From Icerya purchasi (lineage: Eukaryota; Arthropoda; Insecta; Hemiptera; Monophlebidae), in contig CM077115.1 in the NCBI GenBank assembly GCA_039619475.1, forward strand, positions 597,953,643 to 598,017,642: 64,000 bases of DNA, given 5' to 3'. Below are positions 21,491 to 32,766 of the stretch, piece by piece. Each line of letters opens with the position of its first letter. Position 1 is the stretch's first letter. Position numbers and translations under genes: made by a program. Below the pieces are notes generated by a model. The model had not been told where the DNA came from, did no database searches, and saw only the letters and a program-made list of their open reading frames with translations.

Positions 21491-22762
21491 ATGAGGTGGT
21501 GCCGGGTAATGAAATTGAAATGAATGAGCTGTTCATATTTTTCCACGTGCGATATATGTTCTTATTACTATTATCATTGTTCTTACCATTTTCCTAATTT
21601 GCCACTTTTTCAGCAAGCCTTGATGATTGAATCGAACATTGAGCACTGTCCATATTGAAATGTGATTTAATGCGCAGACTGTTGGCCAACTAGAAATTAT
21701 AAATCCGTTATTAAAAAGACCATTTTTCCCAACAGCTTTTTTTCCTTTGTATAAAAAGTTTTGGATCTTTACGATTATTCACCCAGATCGAGGAAAGACA
21801 CTTGCAAGAAAAACAAAATAAATACGATTTTGGATTTTAGATTCGGGTCAAATTGTACATAAAACGCACACCGCAGTTTTCATTTTTTCCGAAGAAACAA
21901 AAATTTTATAGAACGATTACTTTTAAGTAATATTTCGTCATATTTCCTTTTTTGCGGCTCTAAGTAGCATTTTTTTTTTTTCTACATGAAACAGTTGAAA
22001 CACTGTAATCAATCCGGAATGATAATTATTCGCTTAGTCGATATATATATATGTATGTGAAATCAAAGTCAGACCGTCGGCTACCTGTTCAGATACCATA
22101 ATAAAAAGATTTAAGTAATTTCGATATTGCAAATGGCTTTTCCGCAAAAACATGATGATCACACTGCTATTCCGAAGGTACAGAATCGAGGTCTGTGGAA
22201 CATCTCCAGTGAGAGCAATATCAACCGCGTGTAACAACTGCAGCAAAAATCTTAAAGCGTATGATCAACGCCCTGTTGAAATATTCCATGTAGGGATAAA
22301 ATCCGTAAACTTCGATACAGTAAATCTTACAAGAAATTTTTCACACGGTGACAATTACCGCTAGTATAAATCAAACAAGGCTTTCGGGAAATGTTTGCAT
22401 CGAAGATTAAGAAAGAGATGGCGCAGAGACGTTCACGGCTAAGGACGCATACGGCCTGCGCATATATGTTTTCATGTAGTTCTAATTGCATTAGTGGCAA
22501 GCAAATAAGAACGTCGCAAGCGAATAGTATTCGATAAGTGATTTTCATGTGTTCTTATTTTCAGCTGTTATTATTATATTACTGCCACGAGTGGCGTGAG
22601 GTAGAATCTCGCCTGTGTTCTACCAATAAGCAAAAATTAACAGGTAAAAACAACAAAACGGAACTACACCGTAAGCAATTAATGTAGTCGGTTTTCAGAC
22701 ATAACTTAAACATGAACACATTTATGCTATTCGGTTTTTATTATTTCAAGGTAACACTTGTT
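21491..22762. other. Spacer, no gene seen
   Basis: AT-rich. A 7-bp stem GGTAGAA/TTCTACC with an 11-base loop lies near 22600. Frames at 22034-22548 match nothing known. Confidence 0.5.
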
Positions 22763-23830
22763 TTTTGTTGTTTTTTTTTACCTCTGGTATATTACCCATT
22801 TAGCTAATTTTCTCAATCGAAGTCTAATATGTTTACATCTAAAAAACTTAAATTTATGCGCCAATACAATTATTTTCTTAAAAATCCATATAATTCCGCT
22901 GCTGTTTCTGATGTTGGTTCACTGATTATTTGATCAATATGAATTGGCAGTCTATTATTATAAGTTCGGACGATTTCTTTATATAATTCTTCCCTTCCTT
23001 TGTTGCAATCCCAAAATGTTCAATAGTTCCTCCTTTTTGTTCTCCGTATTTACATATGTCTGAGCTAATTATATTTAGGTGTTTTAAGTTTTTTGGGAGT
23101 TAACATATTCCCAACTAATTCAACTTTTACGCCTCAGCACGCTTTTAAACTCCTTCCAAGGATATTTTATGCTTACTTGCTGTTGGTTAATATGATCTTC
23201 GTAGGTTGATCAACGATACAATTTCCTTGTATGTCGCTAATCCACTTAAACACTACTCTGTTATTATTCTTATTCGAAATCTACCGTAGTTCTTCATGAT
23301 GTTCATGTTCGTATCCAAGGGGGGGGGGGGGGGGCGTTTCCCCCTTCTGGAGCTTTGAAACGTTTTAATCAACTGGCCATGATGAGTATTCATACGTAAT
23401 CACGGATAATTTGGAAAAGTAGTAGAACAATTTGCCAGAAACCCACGAAAATTATGTTTTAATTAAGATTTTATTCTTGTTTAATAAAATATTAAGCCTT
23501 TACATTTATTCTCTTTCTATTATCTTGCCCCCCCCCGGCTCATCGGTTGGCGACGCCCTTGACGATGTTCCATAAAATATTATCCTGTTTGTCTGCTCGG
23601 CTATTAATTTTGTGGATTAACGAATCTGTTAGGATTAATATTTTTGTATTTCTCGTGTTAATCTTCCACGATACAGCCTTCTGAATTGCTAACATTTCAG
23701 CAATGCACGAAGAATAAAACGGACGGATTTTGACTCTTAATATTAAGCGTTTTATTATGAAAATTAGCGGAAAAGCGCCGTTCAACCGAGTATCCATCTG
23801 TATGTGTATACATTAGTCGTAATCTGGAAA
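22763..23830 (-). pseudogene. LINE RNase H and C-terminal region, interrupted
   Basis: On the complement: HTDGYSV (first RNase H Asp), FYSSCIAEMLAIQKAVSW (catalytic Glu), ILILTDSLIHKI (second Asp). After the insertion at 23316-23561 come VVFKWISDIQGNCIVDQ and the zinc region DICKYGEQKGGTIEHFWDCN, GREELYKEIVRTYNNRLPIH and ELYGFLRK with a stop. A 3' UTR of about 90 bp ends in an A-rich tail at 22763-22785. It is a different family from the I-group copies: the RNase H wording and the 3' end differ. Confidence 0.8.
23316..23561. mobile_element. Possible nonautonomous DNA element inside the LINE
   Basis: About 246 bp that interrupts the RNase H frame between LWNIV and the downstream FKWIS block. 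Both ends read CAAGGG on their own strands (CAAGG then 14 more G then CGTTT at the left; CAAGGGCGTCGCCAACC at the right), suggesting short terminal inverted repeats with an expanded G run. No clear target duplication was found, so the element type is open. Confidence 0.45.
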
Positions 23831-25399
23831 TTGTCTATTTATTATTTCTTCCAAAAGTTGCATTATTAATACTATCTGGTCATTAGACTCCTATGGAAAA
23901 ATCGCCATCAGATCTCATCGCTGATATGTTTATATGGTAAAATACTTAGGCTTAATACTTTATGCAGCAATATATTATAGTTTTCAAAATCAGTAATTAA
24001 GGATGGATGTCACTTATTTAACCAGTATCGATTATTCGCGATGTATGAATATAATTGCGGTATAAGTTCGGAATTATATGCTTAAGTTCACTACTGTTAT
24101 TGTTATTGTTATTGTTAATCTCCTTTTTTCTCCGATTTTTTGGCTTCCGACTTCGATTAAGATAAAGACTAAGTTGTATTTTGTTATAATTGGCGTTTTG
24201 GGGCCAGTATAGGGGCAATATTTAATATACTCGTATATTTCATTTGTTTGTTGTTGTTCATGTTTGTTTGTCAGCAATAGCGGTGGTCGCGTTTGATCGA
24301 CGTGCCAAAAAAAAAAAAAGAAAAAAAAAGAAAAAACAACAACAAAGAATCAACGAGGTAAAACGTGCCGGAAACTCATTCTAGTTTTTTATCAGGAATA
24401 GATCAACAGGGGTTCGAACATTCCGACTGTGCTCATAGCAGTCTGTCCAGAGTGAGATTCGAATATTGTCCGTCTTTCCTCCATTGCGGAATGAAAACGT
24501 GGTGGTGTTCCGCTGGAAGACAATATTTTTCCAATGGAATAAACCGTAAAAATACTGATAGGCGAGTAAAAAAAGGCAATGGTTACAGCAATGATGAAGA
24601 ACGGAAACTATGTAAAAACAAGGGGTGGGTATTCCATGCAGCGAGGATTTCGCAAGTTAGAGACCCCCACAACTTACATTTACATAATACTCAATTTAAA
24701 ACGAAAATATTCAATTTTAAAAATATCCCGCAACTAGTCAGTAAATATTCGTTCTGGCGTGTCTGACGTCACTGCAACTCTAGAACCGTGTGCAGAGTGC
24801 AGAAACTTACCTAAGTATTTCATTCGGGAGGCAAAAAGTAACCCAATTTACGGTCTCGAAACTCAGAAACTAACCCAAGTTTCCCTTCGCGGTTCCCCGA
24901 ATTTCCCCCGTTCTGTTCCCGCACATTTCCGATAAACCGAACGAATTTTTAAAATCTAACCTAAATTACGGTCTTGAGGGTCACAATCCACTTTTGTCTG
25001 ACATGCCTTAGGCCGAATCTGTATGGTAATCCGAACTGTTTTCAAAATAAACCTAAAATTTATATTCATAGCCCGAAACTAACCTAAGCTTCCGTTGTTC
25101 GTCCCCTTTTACCAATCGTACGGTATTATAAAGTTACCCTAAGTATACTTTTTTCAAATCCAAAAATTTTTTTCAGTGCACGCATCTTCTCACTAAAACA
25201 CACCTACTAGTAGTTCCGTTTAAAAATAAAGAAAGAAGAAAAAATCCTCCCAATAATGTCGTTTATTTCTATTTATAATACTTCTATTTCGAATTAAGTT
25301 CCAGGCTGCCATCTTATTTTGAATTTCGCTTACAAAAAAAAAAAACAAAAAAAAAAAACACTGGTGAACTATATTCTTTTTAAGTCACGCTTTTTATAC
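23831..25399. other. Spacer with a weak I-group 3' end candidate
   Basis: At about 24283-24320 GATCGACGTGCC followed by an A-rich tract resembles an eroded I-group 3' end. (TTATTG)n lies at about 24094-24117. A 133-codon frame at 24365-24766 has no recognisable motif. At about 24835 and 24953 two related strings around TTACGGTCT are 118 bp apart, hinting at an old tandem repeat. Confidence 0.4.
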
Positions 25400-25559
25400 T
25401 TATGTACTGATTTAAGTTCCGAGTGTAATCTTGCGCGTGTACACTAGAGCGTTACATATTATAATAATTGCCAAGAACGCTATACCTGTTCTGTACAGCT
25501 AGATTGTACTGATAGGTAGTCTCGACGCTCGTAATCGAGCTAACGAACGAACGAACGAC
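25400..25559 (+). mobile_element. SINE family B, 3' tail fragment
   Basis: Matches the 3' half of SINE-B in the direct orientation: GAACGCTATACCTGTTCTGT, CTCGACGCTCGTAATCGAGC and the terminal (ACGA)n tail at about 25542-25557. The tRNA head is absent, so it is 5'-truncated. Confidence 0.75.
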
Positions 25560-26910
25560 TGATTTAATAGTGAAGAAAAAGTTTTAAAAACTAATGATGA
25601 AATATAATTCGGTTCCTCAGCGAACTTTTAATCGCCATATCTCGTACACCTGAGGGAGCGGTATTTTTTTCCGAAATTTCTAGCTTTTGACGCTTCGAAA
25701 GCCTAATTTCGAAGTTCGAAACGCAAATATTTCGAACTAGATCTAGAAATACGTGTGTTTTTAAACTAGTTCAAATCTTTTATTTACTTTCTTTTTTCAA
25801 CCTATCAATAATCTTTAAATATGTCACGCCGCAAATATGGGGGGCACGCTATTTTTCGCGCTTTTCTGAATTTTTCACCAACTTCAAAAGTTTCGTTAAC
25901 AAAACCGAAGTATGGTTTCGTTCCCGACAAATGACGATCTTTTTATAGACACGTATCACACGTTCGGGAAAACAATTTTTTTTTTACAAAGTTTCGAACT
26001 TTCGGCGTCCCGAGGGTCTAAATATAAAGCCGCAGTTCAGCTGTATTTTTTTTTTTTTTTTTAAAGCGCACTTCTATGCACTTGTTTGAGATTGATTCCA
26101 ACTTTTCCACATTACATGAACATAGATTTTTTTTTTACCATTTTTTGCCCAAAATTTAAATAATTTTTTATCAGTAATTTTTTCATTTTACAAAAAGTTT
26201 CCGCATTTTGTTTTATATTTTGAATTTTACCGTTAAAAGATTATCTGATGATTATAAATTTTTAAAAATAATTTTTAAGATCGTTTTAAATTCCATATTA
26301 TTTATTCGTAATGGTTTATTAGATTTTTTTTTTTTTTTTTCGTGTTCATGGTGTAATAGATGGTCTTAAAGATTTTCTTAAAGATGATTTTTAAACTGTG
26401 ATTTATTTTCCAATTCTGAAGTTTAAGTCAAACCATTCCCGAGTTATTGAAATTTATTTGATGTTTTTATCGTTTCTGAATCGTCTTTATACATATGTGT
26501 ACGAAATTCTAAAAAGTACAATTCTGTTTTACTTTATTGTATGGAAAAATCAGTTATCTGAATTATATAATTTAATGTTTCAATTCTATATGGAGGATAA
26601 ATTGTTCTTTTATTACCTATTCTAAGCTCCGTGTTTTACATATATGTTACTTTATTCTTTAAACGAAGTCACATCTGTTCCATTAGAAATGTTATTCTTA
26701 AAGCAAGGCAGTTAAAGCATCGAAACAAAGAAATCGGTCAGATGTATGACATGTAGGTTTAATTTTATTTTTAGAATAGTAATCTATAGTATTCAATTAA
26801 ACTTTTTTTTTAATATAGTTTACGCTGTTAACTGTAACTGTTGATATTTCATAGCAAACGTTGTAGTTTATTAAAGAATCTTTTTCTCATTCTGTTTGTT
26901 AAATATAGGA
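25560..26910. other. AT-rich spacer
   Basis: T tracts at about 25978, 26047 and 26322. A stretch at 25620-26040 is somewhat GC-richer but carries no open frame or known motif. The frame at 26398-26625 is Phe/Tyr-rich AT translation. Confidence 0.5.
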
Positions 26911-27092
26911 ATATAATAAGTTATAATAATAACCGATATAATAGACAATTATAACAAACAATATAAGAACAAAATAAATTTTTTACTTAGTTATGCCTGG
27001 GAATACGTGAACCTAAGTAAGAAATTTATTTTGTTCTTATATTGTTTGTTATAATTGTCTATTTAATCAGTTATTATTGTAACTTATTATAT
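26911..27092. repeat. Foldback repeat with 80-bp arms
   Basis: The left arm 26911-26990 is the near-perfect reverse complement of 27013-27092, with a 22-bp spacer. One arm carries TTTTGTTCTTATATTGTTTG, also present once at about 370-392. It could be two copies of a terminal repeat joined head to head, or a snap-back insertion. As RNA it would form a long hairpin. Confidence 0.85.
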
Positions 27093-28201
27093 ATTGTTGT
27101 AGTTGATATGCTATATTTCATATCTTACACTGGTTATATTTCATGTTTTATACACACACCTATATCTTTCCATTTTGGAGCTTGCAGGCGGTTAGTTTAG
27201 AAAAAAGGGGCATGTTTTTCATTTTATTTTATCTAAGCTTAATCGTTCATGAATTCTAATTAGGCGAATTATTATTGCTGATTTAGTGGAGTAGTGTTGT
27301 GTTATTTTTAAATTCTTTACTTTTTTAACCGATTATATAGTTTCTTTACAATCTAAATACTCAGACATTTATAAATTTGTTGTTTCATAATTTTCAAGAT
27401 TCGCAACAGTAATATTTTAACATGAAATTTCACTCTAATATTATTATCCTTTTTAAATCTTATATTGTAAAACAAATCGATTATTTCTAAATAATGCCCT
27501 GGCAGTTTATTTGTTTCTAATTTCCGGTTTAAATGATTTCGCGTAATCAAATAAATGAAGTACCAAAATTTCATTTTAAGTACCTCGATAACACGGTCAA
27601 GATCGAAAAGAAAACTAGTTTTTAATTAATTTACATACTATTGATTCATCTGTAAATTATATTTTTTATCATGTGTCATCTTTAAAAATTCTAATGTAGT
27701 CGACAAATTTTGTAATTTATAATTCTTAAGTCAACTAAGAGAAGCATTAAAACGATTGTCCGTGTATGTGCAATGTTTTTCCTTCAATGCTTCGTAACAA
27801 AGTCAATTTAACAAAATATATGACAGAAGAAATTTCGACTAAAAATACGTGAAAAACTACGGTATTTTAAATTGTAAATTATACAGAAATTCATTCTTAG
27901 ATATAATTATTTCTTTTGAATTAGTTAAACATGTTGTGTTACCGATTAGATTTTCGAACTTTTTTATGATTGAATCGAAGCAACCTTAGAGAAGTACATA
28001 AAATTAACAACTTTATTTGATTACTTTCATAGTTCAGTGAAGAATATAACGAGAAGAGCGATATTTGAAATCGTCATTATTCAAAAATAACGCTATAACT
28101 ATTACTAGTTATTTTCAATTATAATAACTATATGTCCAATTTTGAACAGACTGAATATTTCACTATTGAAAACAAAAGTTTAAATGATACAATGGAAGCA
28201 G
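27093..28201. other. AT-rich spacer
   Basis: No coding motif, tandem array or RNA gene recognised in either strand. Confidence 0.55.
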
Positions 28202-29790
28202 CAGTGACAGGGCAAGACCTAAATTTTATATAGGCAAGGTAGATTTCGGTGGCGCAAGAAGACGAATTTTATAAAAGAAAAAACAGAAATGCAAAACATA
28301 TTCTTTGACAAAAAGTAAAAGAGACGAATTAAAGGTAACTGAAATTTCCTACTTTTAGCCTTACTGAATAGAGAGTTCCTTAATAATAGTATCTTAATTC
28401 AGCTTAGAGATGCCATAACTAATAGATAAAACTGCCAAAGCTGAAAATCTTTCCTGCTCCTTTCTATTTCTTAAATAACTTTTAATTAGTTTTAATTTTG
28501 AACTTTTCAGCGGGCCCTTTACCAGTATTGTTAGGAAAATTCGAATGACCATGTAAATTTGTAAATTGGTAAATTTGTAAATTTGTAAATTGGTAAATTT
28601 GTAAATTTGTAAATTTGTAAATTTATTTGGGTCAATTTCTGTTATGTATTAGAGCAGATGTTTCACACCTTTAATGAAGTTGGGCAAATTTGAGAGAGCA
28701 TTGTTATTAATTCTTCATACAATTCGTAACATTAGAAGTCGCTGCTCTCACCCACTTGCAGGGTAGTGCATAAATCTTGACAGTTTTTTTTTACTAATTG
28801 CTCTTTGGGAATATACTTTTTAACTTGTTTAGATCATAGTGGAAAACCAGAATTTTTAAAATATTATTAAAAGAAATAAATCTCGAATCCATATTGCTTA
28901 TTATCGAATCAATCATGGTATTCAAAAAACATTTATTTCATATTTTGGGAGACTGTGCACAGGTTGATCGCTGCTTTCATAATCGAACATGCTTTTCTTC
29001 TTTTTGGCTACAGTTCTATTCTTTAAAATCTTTTGTGGTAGATCATGATTGCTTTTCTCGATAAAATGACGAGCATCAGACACAAGCATTTTTCGAATTC
29101 AGTTTGTCGATTTTAAAAAATGTACGGAAATATTCAAGAGCAATACTTAAATGGACATGTACAGATTGTCATAATTTGCTTATGACACATTAACTCGCAA
29201 TAATATCTCATACCGTGCATGTTAAATGATGTAAATTCTGAATTAAACATTTCGTTGAAAACCGAATAATCACAATATAACTGAGTGTGCCACGTTGTTC
29301 GATTTTTTAAACTTTCGATACGTTCAACAACATCATCAAATTGCAGTAATACGGCCTGCACTGCTTCGATTCTGCTCTCCCGGCTTGTGTCTGATATCAT
29401 AGTAAACTTTAATTTGCCTTTTTGATTAATTCCCAACGTTTGCTGCAACTTGAAAATAGCAAATAAATTTTCTGAATGAAATAAAAAGGCTTTTGCTGCT
29501 GCCACAGAAGAATTAGCTACGTCTAACAACAGCAGTGTAGATTCCAGATATGACAACCGCAGGGTGTAAAAAATGCCCTGGGATTAATATTTAATATTCA
29601 CGTTTTAACTTCACCATTTACGTCTGCCATATTTGTGTCCTATCCTTGGCCATGACAGTTTTGAATGTTTAAGCCACTTTTTTTTTTTCAAGCTCTCCCA
29701 ATATTGCATTAGTTAAATATATACGTTCTTCAACCGTTTCAGTGACAGCAAGAAATACGATAAAATTTTCCTTCTATTGTGATCTACATG
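28202..29790 (-). pseudogene. hAT transposase relic, ZMYM1-like (DUF4371 type)
   Basis: On the complement, from right to left: FIVFLAVTETVEERIYLTNA, then CHGQG...ANM-like text (CHGQG, then NMADVNGEVKT), RAFFTPCGCHIW, LFAIFKLQQT, MISDTSRESRIEAVQAVLLQ, then KMLVSDARHFIEKSN, KKKKSMFDYESSDQP and LYEELITMLSQICPTSLKV. That is the order seen in ZMYM1-like hAT-derived proteins (GQGYDNGANM, PCGCHSLNL, RWSCRIEA, C-terminal dimerisation region). Frameshifts separate the pieces; 29134-29556 is the longest open part. The left end has CAGTGACAGGGCAAGACC at 28202, which looks like a hAT terminal repeat; the right end was not found. Confidence 0.75.
28552..28625. repeat. Short tandem repeat, 8-9 bp unit
   Basis: About eight copies of TGTAAATTT with TGGTAAAT variants, just inside the left part of the hAT relic and not coding. 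Confidence 0.9.
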
Positions 29791-30189
29791 TTTGATTAGT
29801 TTACTCTGGTAGCCCAAAACGATCATAAATCGGCGACTGACAGAGCAACACTCAACAAATATCTAGCTATTGTACTTTATTGAAATTAAACTAAGAAAAA
29901 AATAAAAGTTTGACATTTCGGAGAGTTGCTAATTATTATATTTTTATCGTTTTATGACGAGCAAAATTTTGTTTTTATCGCGGTCATGGCTTTTGAGTAC
30001 ATCTAATGCATAAACCATTGAGTCGCGAGGCCGTAAGCGGTCGCGCACATCGACCACGCCTTACGCCGCCTTTGAACGAAAAATTAATACTAAAAAAAAT
30101 TTTTCGCATAGCAAAAATCCGTATTCGGGATATTGGCGTAGTGGAACATTATATTAGCTATCCGCATAAAAAAGGTGCTAAGGTGAAAC
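29791..30189. other. Spacer
   Basis: No motif recognised. A GC-rich stretch of about 60 bp at 30018-30075 stands out in AT-rich DNA and forms the start of a 63-codon frame that I do not credit as a gene. Confidence 0.45.
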
Positions 30190-30291
30190 ATTTGTAATAT
30201 TTAGGTTAAAATTATTTTCTTCCATTTCATTGTTCAATAAAGTGTTAATACAGAAATGGAAGAAAATAATTTTAACCTAAATATTACAAAT
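30190..30291. repeat. Perfect 39-bp inverted repeat, 24-bp loop
   Basis: 30190-30228 is the exact reverse complement of 30253-30291. The loop contains GTTCAATAAAGTG, which occurs again at about 30492, downstream of the repeat at 30390. A perfect hairpin of this size is unlikely by chance even in AT-rich DNA. Confidence 0.95.
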
Positions 30292-30389
30292 ATTATAACT
30301 TAAAGTTAAAGTTACACAAAACGATTACAAACATTTACTTCAACAAACATAAGAAGACAAATACGTCATCGTTTCGATTTTTAACTTTA

Positions 30390-30505
30390 ATTATTAACGC
30401 CATGAATATGGAGCAAGTGACTCCGAAACATGTCGGCACGTTTTAATTTTTAATTTAAAAATAATTTCTGTTTAATAAAGATTTTATATGGTTCAATAAA
30501 GTGAA
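30390..30505 (+). repeat. Dispersed repeat with GAAACATGTCGG motif
   Basis: Contains GGAGCAAGTGACTCC then GAAACATGTCGGC. The first part forms a GGAG/CTCC stem directly before GAAAC, the arrangement of stem II and core in hammerhead-type motifs of Penelope-like termini. The inverse copy lies at 500-660. The CTGATGA part is degenerate (CATGAATAT), so no active ribozyme is claimed. Confidence 0.45.
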
Positions 30506-31617
30506 ACATTTCGTTTGGATTCTTTTCTTAATAATTTTCCGATGAATTTGATAAAACCATTTTAACGTTCGCAACAACACTAAAAAAACATGCTACTAAT
30601 TGTAATGGGCAGATTCATTAAAAACTACTAATGCTAATTGGTCGATTATGCCCATCACCGCTAAAACTATATATTATTCGAGGCCAGCAATTCACGTGAT
30701 ACGGAGAGAGTTGCTAGTTTTTTTTTAAATGTGTGTTATGACTACACATGCATCCTACGACGAATAATACATTTCGCCAATTGTGCAGCATAAAATAATG
30801 TAGCATATACCTTGCAGCGGCGCTTCCAAAACAAGTTAATTATATGCGCAATATCATCTTACACTTTACCGTCTTTACCGTATTAGTTAAAAATCCAAAC
30901 TAGAATTCAAAAAAAAAAAGGAAAAGAAACACGCGCATCTATACAAGTATATGTAATAGATGGGGATATTATTTTATTCGATTTAAAATTCAACCTATTT
31001 AAATGAAAATTCATCTGTACGATAGTTTAGAGACATTTGTTTAATTTCAATTGAAATTATTTCAAATAGTCGATCAATATTGACAAAATCAAATTTCCTT
31101 CTTTATCATCCCGTCAAATAAGTCTGCACGAATCATATTTCGAAAGAGAATACAACATAACTATTTTCATTTAAATAATTGCAATGTAATCCGAACTTTG
31201 AAATTTTGCTAGTACAAATATTCCAAAAACACTTAAATTGTTTAAATAATAATTATTTTGTTTTGTTTGTTTTCTTTTTTAAAAGAACGAATTATTAAAT
31301 GCTTATTCGGTAGATATATTTAAGTTTACTTTTCGCACTTTAGAAATAGTTTTGATCAAACCGGTTACATTGTACGAAATTAAATGTAATAAAAAAAACC
31401 AAAAAACCAAAAAAAAAAAAAAACAAAAAACATTATGCTCACTTACCATAATCAATTCCATCGGCAACAAACGTCGAGATACAAATGATGCTGAAGAATG
31501 TGTAACTTCTGGTCATGTTTCTAATAGCGAAAAATCTGAAATTCACAAAGAACAAATTAAATACTTACTTTATATACATATATCTTATACATACAAGCAT
31601 GCATACATACGTATATA
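30506..31617. other. AT-rich spacer
   Basis: A tracts near 30908 and 31392-31430, otherwise featureless. No gene seen. Confidence 0.5.
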
Positions 31618-32021
31618 TATACCGTATTTGCGCGCGTAATTTACGCACCCTAATTTTTACACACATTTTTTTTGAGAAATAATATAAACCATATTTTCGC
31701 CTTATTAAAATACATTAATAGTTCTACTAATGTTACTAGACAATGTCTAATTTCTTAGAAGTAAATTACCGTTACTCGAATTTATAAATTACCGTAATGT
31801 AGTTACACCTATTATTGCGTGTAAATATATTAAAGGTAACTGATCTCACTTAATGAGTGTGTTTTGTTTAGGTAAGAGGTAATTTTGAAATACAAACCCA
31901 TTACGTATAACCCGCAAAATGCAGGCTGATCTGATTACCCGCGTAATTTCGCATCGCCTTTTTTGGCAGGTTAAAAATGGCGCAAAAAAGTGTGTAAATT
32001 ACGCGAGTAAATACGGTATAT
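31618..32021. mobile_element. MITE with about 33-bp terminal inverted repeats
   Basis: The left end reads TATACCGTATTTGCGCGCGT and continues AATTTACGCAC; the complement of the right end reads TATACCGTATTTACTCGCGT then AATTTACACAC. The termini are bounded by TA-rich DNA, fitting TA target use as in Tc1/mariner/pogo elements, and CCGTATTT ends are common among such MITEs. The 404-bp interior has no transposase. Confidence 0.75.
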
Positions 32022-32580
32022 ACATTTGTAGGAGGTATGCGTGTACGTGTGTGTGTACGTGTGAGGGTGGACGCAAATGTTTACACATAACTAACAGAAT
32101 TCGAAATCTTCGCGCAAAAATGGGCTATTCTACAGAAAGAAATTAATTTCATTTTTTACTATCGATATTATTTTAAAATAAAAATTTAGCCCGGGCACGT
32201 TGAAATATATTCCACTGGTTGCGCTACACAAGCGGTTCCTAATTTTATTTAACGATTATAATGCTAATTTCTCTGGAATAAAGGTTTTTTTTGATTGATC
32301 GAGATTAATTGAGTTCGCTCATTTCTGATACACTTTATAACAGTTTGATGTATCAAACCCGATATTATAATTTCGATGATTTTTGACAGATCAGCAGTCA
32401 AAGTAATAAGCACTAAAAATAGAATAATTGAAACCGCCAAAACAAATCACGAAAGTAAAATAAATTTGAATTCTATTTGTTAAAAATGTATGTAAATTTT
32501 ATCAACATACATTGCGATTTTTAATGATTTTTGTTTCTCGCGTTACTTGTTTTCAGTGTTTATCAATTCAGTTAAAACTC
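32022..32580. other. AT-rich spacer
   Basis: Nothing recognised beyond a short GT-rich run near 32040-32070. Confidence 0.5.
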
Positions 32581-32766
32581 ATCTCATCGATGCACTCGGA
32601 ACATCAAATATCGGGTTCCTACATTTATTTTTCACAATAATCATCTCATCGATGCACTCGGAACATCAAATATCGGGTTCCTACATTTATTTTTCACAAT
32701 AATCATCTCGTCGATGCACTCGGAACATCAAATATCGGGTTCCTAAATTTATTTTTCACAATAATC
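32581..32766. repeat. 62-bp tandem repeat, three copies
   Basis: Copies at 32581-32642, 32643-32704 and 32705-32766, starting ATCTCATCGATGCACTCGGA. Copies 1 and 2 are identical as read; copy 3 differs at two positions. Near identity means recent amplification. Not coding. Confidence 0.97.

Noticed and set aside
24365..24766. 133-codon plus-strand frame
   Set aside because: Longest unexplained frame, but no domain, no periodicity and no start context; not enough to call a gene.
24835..25110. Insect telomeric TTAGG repeats (CCTAA strings)
   Set aside because: Only isolated CTAACCTAA strings, no array.
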